A DNA stretch of 36,820 bases from Syntrophaceae bacterium (GTDB lineage: Bacteria > Desulfobacterota > Syntrophia > Syntrophales > Smithellaceae): positions 1 through 36,820 of the forward strand of contig WRPE01000032.1 in the NCBI GenBank assembly GCA_009773315.1, read 5' to 3'. A model generated the notes under the pieces. The model searched no databases. It worked only from the letters and a program-made list of their open reading frames with translations, and was not told the DNA's origin. This document shows, piece by piece, positions 23,699 through 30,700 of the stretch (position 1 is its first letter; each line of letters begins with the position of its first letter). A program made the position numbers and the translations under genes.

Positions 23699-24949
23699 AT
23701 GAAGCATTTAAAAAGATTCATTTTATGGTCAACCATCAGTATTCTTTTTTTCTGGACATCTCTCGGCGTTGCGGGCGAAATAATTATCGGCTACTCGGGG
23801 CCGATCAGCGGCTTCGCCGCTGAATATGGTCAGGATATTTTCAACGGCATTGATATGGCTGTCAAAGAAATCAATGAAGAGGGCGGCATTACGGTTGCCG
23901 GAAAAAAATATACCTTTAAATTGGAAAAACTTGATGATCGCGCCGATCCCACTCAGGCAACCAACAATGCGCGACGCTTCCAGGCGGCAGGCGCCATCGC
24001 TGTCTTTAACGGTGTGTTCACCACCACCGTCCCTATAATGAAGATCAACGAAGAAAAGGGTAAAGAGTTTCTCATGATGGCGTATACCAGCACGCCGAAA
24101 GTTGAGGCACTGGGCAACAAACTGACCATCATATCCACGCCGACCTTCAGTGTTTATGTGGAAGTATTTACCGACTGGGCGCTGAAAAAAGGCTGGAAGA
24201 CCTGCGCCATGGTGGTAACGTTTGGCGGTTACGGCGACGAGTGGAGTCAGGCGTTCCGGGAATCCTGGGAAAAGAAGGGTGGCGTCATCACCATGTCCAA
24301 ACCAGCCAATTATTACATGGAAACAGACTTTTCCGCACCATTGACTGCTGCGATTGCGACCAAGCCTGATTGCATGCTGATTGGCGGCCCATCGGCCACA
24401 ACCGCTCTGGTGATCGAACAGGCGCGTCAGATGGGGTTCAAAGGCGGCTTCATTATGATCGATCAGGCCAAACAGGACATTATTGCCAAACTCCTGGGCA
24501 GCACGAAAATCATGGGCGACCTGATCGGTACGGGTGGTGTTTTGAGTCTTCCTGCTTCGCCTTACGCTGAGCGTCCGTTTGATTCGCGATATACAAAAGC
24601 CTATAAAAGAATGACCACTTGGGAATGCGTTCTCAATTACACGGCCGTGCATTCGCTGGCCCGAGCCATCACAGCGGCGGGCACGGCAACCGACGCCTAT
24701 AAGATCCGCGCGGCTTTTCCTAAAGCTTATCCCATGCTGGCTGACAAATTTCCGTCGGAGTTTATGGGCATTACAGCCGGAGGACGTGTCAAAATTTACG
24801 GTACGGTTCAGACGATTACCAAAGGCGTGTCCGATCCGTCATTCCTCAGTTGCTGGTGGCCGAAAAGCCAGGCAGAATTTGACGTGATCCTGAAAATGTC
24901 CAAAGTCAATGAAAAGGTCAATAAAATCTTAGTACCCGTCCCGTATTAA
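23699..24949 (+). CDS. Branched-chain amino acid-type ABC transporter substrate-binding protein
   Basis: Periplasmic binding protein of the LivJ/LivK (Peripla_BP_6) family, 416 aa. The N-terminus is a Sec signal peptide (residues 1-25, ending SLGVAG), then IIIGYSGPISGFAAEYGQD and INEEGGITVAGKKY, the typical first lobe. AVFNGVFTTTVPIMKINEEKG and the hinge regions fit the family. A GAGGAGG ribosome site precedes the ATG. No Liv permease or ATPase gene is adjacent. It lies 36 bp upstream of an acyl-CoA dehydrogenase gene, so the ligand may be an aromatic or fatty acid-type compound; this is inference from context. Confidence 0.9.
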   Translation: MKHLKRFILWSTISILFFWTSLGVAGEIIIGYSGPISGFAAEYGQDIFNGIDMAVKEINEEGGITVAGKKYTFKLEKLDDRADPTQATNNARRFQAAGAIAVFNGVFTTTVPIMKINEEKGKEFLMMAYTSTPKVEALGNKLTIISTPTFSVYVEVFTDWALKKGWKTCAMVVTFGGYGDEWSQAFRESWEKKGGVITMSKPANYYMETDFSAPLTAAIATKPDCMLIGGPSATTALVIEQARQMGFKGGFIMIDQAKQDIIAKLLGSTKIMGDLIGTGGVLSLPASPYAERPFDSRYTKAYKRMTTWECVLNYTAVHSLARAITAAGTATDAYKIRAAFPKAYPMLADKFPSEFMGITAGGRVKIYGTVQTITKGVSDPSFLSCWWPKSQAEFDVILKMSKVNEKVNKILVPVPY

Positions 24950-24985
24950 CAAGGGATAAAAAATATTATTTTTAAGGAGGCAAGT

Positions 24986-26851
24986 ATGTCGTTAAATCAG
25001 TTAATAGATTCACGTGATGTCCGTTTTACCCTGTTTGAAATGCTGGAGCTGGAGAAACTGAGCCGGTTTGAGGCATTCAAAGATTTTGACCGGAGCGTCT
25101 ATGAAGATACGCTCGAACTGGCAGAAAAGATTGCCATCCAGCAGTTTTATCCGACCAATGCCGAAGGGGACAAGACGGGCCTGAAGTTCGATCCCAAAAC
25201 GGGCGAGGTCAAGGTTCCCGAGTCGTTCAAAAAGGGATTCAATGCCTATATCGAGTCAGGATTCCATTCCCTGGCCCTGCCTCAGCAAATGGGCGGGATG
25301 GGCCTCCCCTCCAGCATCTCGATGGCCTGCGCCGAGTATTTCAATGCCGGAAACACATCCCTGACAATGTATTGCGGCTCGATCACCGGGGCGCTCGCCA
25401 TCATCGCCCCCTTCGCTAATAAGGAACTCTATGACATGGTTGTTCCCAAGCTGCTGGAAGGAAAATGGGGCGGCACCATGTGTCTGACGGAGCCGGGCGC
25501 CGGATCCGATGTCGGGGCTCTGAAAACAAAGGCGGTCAAGCAAGCCGATGGTACCTATCTGATCACCGGCTCAAAGATTTTCATCTCCAACGGCGAACAC
25601 GACATGAACGAGAACATCATTCACCCGGTCCTCGCGAGGATCGAAGGCGATCCGGAAGGGACCAAGGGGATCTCGATCTTCGTCGTTCCCAAAGTCCTCA
25701 TCAACAAGGATGGTTCCCTGGGCAAGCGCAACGACATGATCTGTTCGGGTATCGAGCACAAAATGGGCCTTAAAGGAAACGCCACCTCCTCGCTGAATTT
25801 TGGCGATAACGGCAAGTGCGTCGGCTACCTGCTGGGCAAAGAACGCGAAGGCATGAAGGTCATGTTCCATCTCATGAACGCAGCCCGCATCCACACGGGT
25901 GTCCAAGCCCTGGGTTGCTCCAGTGCCGCTTACCTGCACGCTGTAACTTACGCCCGCAACAGGGTTCAGAGCGCCCTCATTACCAATCCCAAAGGCGGCC
26001 CCGTGACCATCATCAATCACCCGGACGTGAAGCGGATGCTCCTTTACATGAAGAGCAACGTCGAGGGGATGAGTATGCTGTGCCTCTTCCTTGCCTATCA
26101 CGAGGATATCATGCATGCATCGAAAGATCCCGAAGAAGTGAAAAGAGCGACCGGTATCGTCGAAATCCTGACTCCGATCGTGAAGGCCGGCATCTCCGAC
26201 GCCTCCTGGCTCGTCACCGCCGAGGCGATGCAGGTTTACGGTGGTTACGGCTTCTGCCAGGAATACCCGGTCGAACAGTACGCCCGCGACACCAAAGTTT
26301 TTTCGATCTATGAGGGGACCAACGCCATCCAGTCACTCGACCTGGTCATGCGCAAGATTCTCATGAATCCCGAGATGTACAACTACTCCCAGCTCAAGGA
26401 ATGGATGAATGGCACGATTGCGAAGGCCAAAGGCGTCGTCGACGACAAGTATGTCAATCCGGTCGTCGACGGTCTGGCAAAACTCGACGAGATGATCGAG
26501 ATGATGAAGAAGCAGATGAGCGAAATGAAGATTCTCCTTCTGCTCAATAACGCAACACCCTTCCAGCAGGCCATGTATCCGCTGATTCTGGCCTGGCTGC
26601 ATCTGTGGAGCCTCACCATCACCACTCCCAAAGCCAAAGCGTTGTTGGGCGATGCCAAAGGCGCCGACCGGCAGAAGATTCTGGCCGACAACCCGGAAGC
26701 CGCCTACTACAGCGGCCGCGTGCTGTCGTCGCAGTTTTTCATCGGCGCGGAATTTCCCAAATTCTACGGCCGCCTTGCCTGCATCATGAACAACGAAGGT
26801 GCCGCGCTGAAGGTTGAGGCGGACAACTTCACCGGGGCGCTGAAAGAGTAA
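24986..26851 (+). CDS. Acyl-CoA dehydrogenase (long form with N- and C-terminal extensions)
   Basis: FAD-dependent beta-oxidation enzyme, 621 aa, longer than the ~380-aa classical form. Order: N-terminal extension (1-75), Acyl-CoA_dh_N (about 80-155), middle beta domain with MCLTEPGAGSDVGALKT (about 165-180), C-terminal helical domain with QVYGGYGFCQEYPVEQYARD and YEGTNAIQSLDL, where Glu443 is the expected catalytic base, and an all-alpha C-terminal extension (about 470-621) like that of the Syntrophales-type enzymes. A strong AAGGAGG site precedes the ATG. It lies between a solute-binding protein and a 3-hydroxyacyl-CoA dehydrogenase. A decayed relative is at 20921-21607. Confidence 0.94.
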   Translation: MSLNQLIDSRDVRFTLFEMLELEKLSRFEAFKDFDRSVYEDTLELAEKIAIQQFYPTNAEGDKTGLKFDPKTGEVKVPESFKKGFNAYIESGFHSLALPQQMGGMGLPSSISMACAEYFNAGNTSLTMYCGSITGALAIIAPFANKELYDMVVPKLLEGKWGGTMCLTEPGAGSDVGALKTKAVKQADGTYLITGSKIFISNGEHDMNENIIHPVLARIEGDPEGTKGISIFVVPKVLINKDGSLGKRNDMICSGIEHKMGLKGNATSSLNFGDNGKCVGYLLGKEREGMKVMFHLMNAARIHTGVQALGCSSAAYLHAVTYARNRVQSALITNPKGGPVTIINHPDVKRMLLYMKSNVEGMSMLCLFLAYHEDIMHASKDPEEVKRATGIVEILTPIVKAGISDASWLVTAEAMQVYGGYGFCQEYPVEQYARDTKVFSIYEGTNAIQSLDLVMRKILMNPEMYNYSQLKEWMNGTIAKAKGVVDDKYVNPVVDGLAKLDEMIEMMKKQMSEMKILLLLNNATPFQQAMYPLILAWLHLWSLTITTPKAKALLGDAKGADRQKILADNPEAAYYSGRVLSSQFFIGAEFPKFYGRLACIMNNEGAALKVEADNFTGALKE

Positions 26852-26909
26852 ATAGATGACGACGACGAAACTTAGGCATAAATCCTAAAGATAAGAAAGG
26901 AGAATTAAA

Positions 26910-28061
26910 ATGAAAGCTGAAGACGTAAAGAAGATTGCAATGATTGGTGCGGGGGACATGGGACACGGAATCGCGGCATCCTGCTTGTTGGGCGGTTATG
27001 CCGTTGTTTTGAGGGATATCGAGCAGAAGTTTGTGGATAAAGGAATGGCCGGTATCAAAGCCAGCTTTGACAAATTCAAGGAAAAAGGAAAAGTGACGCC
27101 GGAGGCATACAATGACGCTCTGGCGCGTCTTACCCCGATGGTGGATTTGCAGACAGCCGTGAAGGATGCGGATTTCATTATTGAAGCCGTGCCGGAAAAA
27201 CTCGAACTCAAAAGAAGCGTCTTTGCCGATCTGGACAAGTTCGCCCCCAAGCACGCCATTTTGGCGTCGAACACATCCAATATCAGCATCACAGACATTG
27301 CTTTGGCTACACAGAGACCGGAGAAGGTGATCGGCTATCATTTTTTCAACCCGGCTATTCTGATGAAACTGGTGGAAGTCATCAAAGGTGACAAGACATC
27401 CGACGAATCTATTCAGATCGGCTATGACATCGCCAAAAAAATTAAAAAAGTTCCGGTCATCGTTAGAAAAGACTCGCCGGGGTTCATTTACAACCGGGTC
27501 AACGAACCGACGCTGCTTTTGCTTTCCAAAATTCTGGAAGCGGGCCATCCCACGCCGGAAGAGTTTGACGCAGCGTTTAAGCCCATCATGGCGATGGCGC
27601 CATTCGAACTTTTGGACTATGTCGGCATTGATGTCGCTGTGCATGGTTTGGAATATTTTGCTTCGGTGCTTTCCAAGGATTACAAGCCGTCCGATGCCAT
27701 CGAGTCTTATTTGAAATCAGGCAACCTCGGCAAAAAAACCGGCAAGGGGTTTTATGACTGGTCCAAGGGCAGACCGGCCATTGATCTGGCCAAGGCGACC
27801 AAGGAATTCGACCTGAACCATCTGGTCGCGTTACAGGTCAACGAAGCGACGAAAATTCTGGAAGAAGGCGTGGCGGATGATCCCAAGGAAATCGATCTGG
27901 CGATGGCCAATGGCGGCGGGTCTCCTTTTGGTCCCTTTGCGCTCGCTCAGGGGATTGGTTATCCGGTTCTCCTAGTAAAGCTTGAAGAAGTATACAAAAA
28001 GTTCCCTCTGGATATTTTTAAGGCCACAAAAATGATGAAAGAAGGCAAAATCAAAGTGTGA
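26910..28061 (+). CDS. 3-hydroxyacyl-CoA dehydrogenase
   Basis: NAD-dependent oxidation of 3-hydroxyacyl-CoA to 3-ketoacyl-CoA, following the acyl-CoA dehydrogenase step. The Rossmann domain begins IAMIGAGDMGHGIAAS (Gly13, Gly15, Gly18). ADFIIEAVPEKLELK, ASNTSNISIT and the catalytic GYHFFNPA (His near 147) follow; SPGFIYNRV opens the C-terminal domain. At 383 aa it has two 3HCDH C-terminal repeats, the second near 290-383 (VNEATKILEEGVADDPKEIDLAM). AGGAG lies before the ATG. The 150 bases downstream contain no clear gene or terminator. Confidence 0.94.
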   Translation: MKAEDVKKIAMIGAGDMGHGIAASCLLGGYAVVLRDIEQKFVDKGMAGIKASFDKFKEKGKVTPEAYNDALARLTPMVDLQTAVKDADFIIEAVPEKLELKRSVFADLDKFAPKHAILASNTSNISITDIALATQRPEKVIGYHFFNPAILMKLVEVIKGDKTSDESIQIGYDIAKKIKKVPVIVRKDSPGFIYNRVNEPTLLLLSKILEAGHPTPEEFDAAFKPIMAMAPFELLDYVGIDVAVHGLEYFASVLSKDYKPSDAIESYLKSGNLGKKTGKGFYDWSKGRPAIDLAKATKEFDLNHLVALQVNEATKILEEGVADDPKEIDLAMANGGGSPFGPFALAQGIGYPVLLVKLEEVYKKFPLDIFKATKMMKEGKIKV

Positions 28062-28210
28062 TATCGCACTAAAAATATTCTCCCTAATGTCCATTCCGGT
28101 TGGCTCAGTTCGCGTAATGGGGGTGGCATTAGCGGAGATATTTTTGATTAGCGCGATTATTCGGCTGGTTTTAGATATTTGTGTCCAGAATAGCCACAAC
28201 CTTAATGAGC

Positions 28211-28378
28211 TCAGCAAATGCCGGGTCCGCAGGCATTCCCCGGTGCCTGGAAGATTGTCCATAGTGAGAAAACAATCACGAACACAGCGGCAGGAATGGC
28301 TATAAATGCAAAAAACTTAGCGATAATATCGGTCACATCTTCACCGTCTTTAATCTCACGGAACATACTTCTGTTCAT
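28211..28378 (-). CDS. Small single-pass membrane protein, 55 aa
   Basis: Open frame from ATG at 28378 to TGA at 28211-28213. The N-terminus is charged (MNRSMFREIKDGEDVTD), then one membrane helix (about 22-43), then a short tail ending GNACGPGIC with two cysteines. GAGAGGAG lies 9 bp before the ATG. It overlaps the end of the 151-aa gene by 23 bp, as expected for a coupled pair. Family unknown to me. Confidence 0.6.
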   Translation of the reverse strand: MNRSMFREIKDGEDVTDIIAKFFAFIAIPAAVFVIVFSLWTIFQAPGNACGPGIC

Positions 28379-28811
28379 TCGGGAACTCCTCTCGGCGTGT
28401 CGATTCTAATAATGGGTTTGGGTTGAACGTCAATGTTGTGTAATCCTCGCTATCTTCCGCCGGATGATTCATATTAATAGGTTTGACTGCTCCATGTGGG
28501 GCGATGAAGGCACATTCGTTGCCTTGTTTATCGTAAAAATAAGGCGCCTTCCCTTCTTCATAAATAACCACTGCCGGATTTCCATGATATTTGTACAGCC
28601 GTTTCCATTCTTGTTGGACATTCTCTTGCCTGAAAGATTCTTCCAACGCTTGTCTGTAAGGATTTGTCGATGGTGATGGCAGATAGAGATAGGACGTTGC
28701 GCCGAGAAAAACAAAAATTAAAACCAGAGAGGTCATGACTGTAAGATAGAAGCTGTATTTGCGCAGATGAAAAACAAACTTCGTATATTTATTTACTTTC
28801 ATCTTTATCAT
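28356..28811 (-). CDS. Hypothetical membrane-anchored protein, 151 aa
   Basis: N-terminal cytoplasmic basic stretch, one membrane helix (about 24-44, TVMTSLVLIFVFLGATSYLYL), then an extracytoplasmic soluble domain of about 105 residues with a tyrosine/proline-rich middle (NPAVVIYEEGKAPYFYDKQG). No family recognised. The start at 28811 has AGGGAAG upstream; the ATG three codons later is possible. It lies downstream of a GC-rich hairpin and overlaps the 55-aa gene; the two are probably co-translated. Confidence 0.6.
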   Translation of the reverse strand: MIKMKVNKYTKFVFHLRKYSFYLTVMTSLVLIFVFLGATSYLYLPSPSTNPYRQALEESFRQENVQQEWKRLYKYHGNPAVVIYEEGKAPYFYDKQGNECAFIAPHGAVKPINMNHPAEDSEDYTTLTFNPNPLLESTRREEFPNEQKYVP

Positions 28812-28836
28812 GAGTTGCTTCCCTCTTTTTCTTAAG

Positions 28837-28875
28837 GGGGGACCGGATCAATAAGAAACACCTTACCGGTCCCCC
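28837..28875 (-). terminator. GC-rich hairpin between the lmo0937-family gene and the 151-aa gene
   Basis: Perfect 10-bp stem GGGGGACCGG / CCGGTCCCCC with a 19-base loop. No T-run follows on either strand, so it may be a weak or factor-dependent terminator or a stability element. Confidence 0.4.
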
Positions 28876-28920
28876 AACTCCGATGCGCCTATCTCATAAA
28901 ATAATTTTCATGTTCGTCTT

Positions 28921-29070
28921 TTAAACGACCCGTCGCCCCTGAATGACTCTAACGAGTACAACAATTATTGCAATGACCAGCAGGACATGAATAAAAGAAC
29001 CCATCGTATAACCTGTCACCAGCCCCAGAGCCCACAAAATTAACAATACTACGGCAATTGTCCACAACAT
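28921..29070 (-). CDS. lmo0937-family small membrane protein
   Basis: 49-aa protein, MLWTIAVVLLILWALG at the start and RVIQGRRVV at the end. Two hydrophobic helices separated by GYTMGSF are the pattern of the lmo0937/DUF5670-like family, small membrane proteins often found among stress genes. GAGAGGAG lies upstream of the ATG at 29070; stop TAA at 28921-28923. Function unknown. Confidence 0.8.
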   Translation of the reverse strand: MLWTIAVVLLILWALGLVTGYTMGSFIHVLLVIAIIVVLVRVIQGRRVV

Positions 29071-29096
29071 ATGATTCTCCTCTCTGATAATTCATT

Positions 29097-29138
29097 CCCA
29101 TTGCCTTCCGGTACACTCCCGCGCCGGAAGGCAATGGG
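29097..29138 (-). terminator. Long perfect hairpin between the BON protein and lmo0937-family genes
   Basis: 15-bp perfect stem: CCCATTGCCTTCCGG (29097-29111) and its complement at 29124-29138, with a 12-base loop. It starts 22 bp after the BON gene stop. No T-run follows on the minus strand, so read-through to the downstream gene may be partial. Confidence 0.5.
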
Positions 29139-29159
29139 TGGTTAATTTGATCCCGGACT

Positions 29160-29915
29160 TTACTCGATGGTCATCCGGTTATTTACACTCTTTACACCAT
29201 TTACGTCGTTGGCGAATTTGGAAGCCAGATCTTTTTCAGCAGCATTTTTCGCCTTGCCGGTCAATGTCACAACACCCCTCTTTGTGGTGACTGAGGTATT
29301 GATGCCACTGGTCGAGCGGCGATAGAGCAGCGTCATCTTAACCTGAGCGGTGATGGACGCGTCATCAATCTTAGAGCCGACCGTTTGTTTCTTTTTCGGG
29401 TTTTTTCCTATGGTCATCTCATTATTGACGCCTTTGACCCCTTCAACATCTTTTGCGTATTCGGTTGTCAGATCCTTTTGTGCCTGGCTTAATGTATCGC
29501 CTTTCAGGGTGACGATGCCGTCTTTGGTGCTAATCTCTGTCATAACGCTCACGTTCCGATGAAACAGGAGTATGGTTTTTACTTTTGCTGTGATCCATGC
29601 ATCCGGGTTATCAGCGGGTCGTTCGCCTTTGATTTCCAGCTTGTTGTCCACGCTCTTCACCCCCGGCAAGCCTGCTACGGTCTCGTGGGCTAATGCTTTG
29701 TGTGATTCCTGGGAGACAGTTCCCGTTAAGGTCACAGCGCCATTTACGGATTGGATTTTAATATCATCCCCCTGAAGATAAGTCTGGAATACATACGACT
29801 TTTTGGCAGATGATTCAATACGGTTGTCCATCTTGGATGCATACACGGGCATGCTGAGTGCCAGCAGCGCCACTGCTGCCAATATCATTACTATAAGTCT
29901 GTTCATTGTTTTCAT
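29160..29915 (-). CDS. Periplasmic triple-BON-domain protein (OsmY-like)
   Basis: 251-aa exported protein. The Sec signal (residues 1-26, LIVMILAAVALLALSMPVYA) is followed by three BON domains at about 33-100, 107-170 and 182-250; each ends in the family pattern G-V-(K)-S/G-V-N-N-(K/R) (GVKSVDNKLEI, GVKGVNNEMTI, GVKSVNNRMTI). BON proteins bind phospholipid surfaces and help envelope integrity; OsmY is osmotic-shock inducible. GGAGAA precedes the ATG. It sits in a run of small envelope proteins, consistent with a stress regulon. Confidence 0.9.
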   Translation of the reverse strand: MKTMNRLIVMILAAVALLALSMPVYASKMDNRIESSAKKSYVFQTYLQGDDIKIQSVNGAVTLTGTVSQESHKALAHETVAGLPGVKSVDNKLEIKGERPADNPDAWITAKVKTILLFHRNVSVMTEISTKDGIVTLKGDTLSQAQKDLTTEYAKDVEGVKGVNNEMTIGKNPKKKQTVGSKIDDASITAQVKMTLLYRRSTSGINTSVTTKRGVVTLTGKAKNAAEKDLASKFANDVNGVKSVNNRMTIE

Positions 29916-30019
29916 TTGTCCGTTCTCCTTTTTTTGTTTTTACGGTTGTTGATGGAACTCTTTGATCCCGCAGGACTTCAATCCTTGCGGGTTCTGTTTA
30001 TACGAGATGCGCAGACCAA

Positions 30020-30127
30020 TCAGCGGATCAGCGCAGAAATGCCAATGGTGATGAGAAAGACCGTGACGATATAGCTCAATATCGGGACCTGGTCTCTGGC
30101 GCATGGTTGCAGGATGTTCAATTTCAT
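30020..30127 (-). CDS. DUF3096-like mini membrane protein, 35 aa
   Basis: Start ATG at 30127 after GGAGAGGAG, stop TGA at 30020-30022. The C-terminal half (LSYIVTVFLITIGISALIR) matches the 44-aa DUF3096-like protein at 33459-33593 (LNYIVAIYLIVIGILGLIR) residue for residue at most places. The N-terminal half is unrelated and lacks the first helix, so it may be a shortened paralogue. Confidence 0.6.
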   Translation of the reverse strand: MKLNILQPCARDQVPILSYIVTVFLITIGISALIR

Positions 30128-30179
30128 GGTTACTCCTCTCCAATAAGACTGATTGTTAAATGATTCATTGCGTGACCTC

Positions 30180-30488
30180 TTAAGTCTCCTCCATCCCTGC
30201 AGGGCTGAAAACGGTATGGAATCTCCTTTCATATGGACCTTGGAGAAGATTCTGTGCACCACCCCGGAACACACTCGCGTTCTCCGATTTCATGTGGTTC
30301 ATAAGATTTTCCCTGGTATCCCATTCTTCGATAAGAAAGAGTCGATCTTCATCCTCAATACTCTGGCAGAAGTCGCAACGCTTACATCCCTTTTCCTGCC
30401 TGATAGAACCGGATAGTGAAGCAATCGTCTGGGACAACTCCAAACGTTTTTCAGAGATGACCTTCATGCGTGTGATGACAAGGATCAT
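30180..30488 (-). CDS. Antibiotic biosynthesis monooxygenase (ABM) domain protein
   Basis: 102-aa ferredoxin-like-fold protein of the ABM/YgiN group (putative quinol monooxygenase). Features: MILVITRMKV first strand, LSGSIRQEKGC, and RLFLIEEWDTRENLMNHMKSE, which is the diagnostic ABM block. The frame is open further upstream (TTG at 30560), but the start at 30488 has AAGAAGG 9-12 bp before it and matches the family N-terminus. Three closely spaced cysteines (GCKRCDFCQ) are unusual. Likely role: redox stress protection; substrate unknown. Confidence 0.8.
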   Translation of the reverse strand: MILVITRMKVISEKRLELSQTIASLSGSIRQEKGCKRCDFCQSIEDEDRLFLIEEWDTRENLMNHMKSENASVFRGGAQNLLQGPYERRFHTVFSPAGMEET

Positions 30489-30544
30489 AAAAAAGAACCT
30501 TCTTTCGTACGATATATAATGAACATGATCATACCCATGTACTA

Positions 30545-30700
30545 GCAAGGAGTCTGCCAATAGCCGAAGGAGAATCAGAAGATTTAATTAATTCATTAAT
30601 AACGGAGTGTTAGATGAAAAGGAGAGAGCAGCAGCCTGATTTGGAGTGATTCGTTTGGCCTCAGTATTTGGTGGAGCCTCAATATTTTGAGGGATATTTT
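30545..30700. repeat. Dispersed intergenic repeat, copy A
   Basis: About 155 bp related to 33877-34031 (copy B) and in its second half to 35520-35620 (copy C). The first 29 bases, GCAAGGAGTCTGCC to GAAGGAGA, are identical to copy B; the second part shares TTTGGCCTCA and CCTCAATATT. It overlaps the last 37 codons of the penicillin-binding protein gene on the other strand. Confidence 0.8.

Noticed and set aside
23729-24652. Long minus-strand open frame (307 codons) opposite the solute-binding protein gene
   Set aside because: Shadow of a well-supported gene; it is rich in His, Arg and Phe as expected of an antisense frame and has no recognisable motif.
28087-28305. Possible small + strand membrane protein after the 3-hydroxyacyl-CoA dehydrogenase gene (starts MSIPVGSVRVMGVALAE)
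   Set aside because: The first 35 residues look like a membrane helix, but there is no ribosome site and the rest overlaps the better-supported minus-strand 55-aa gene. Left as unproven.
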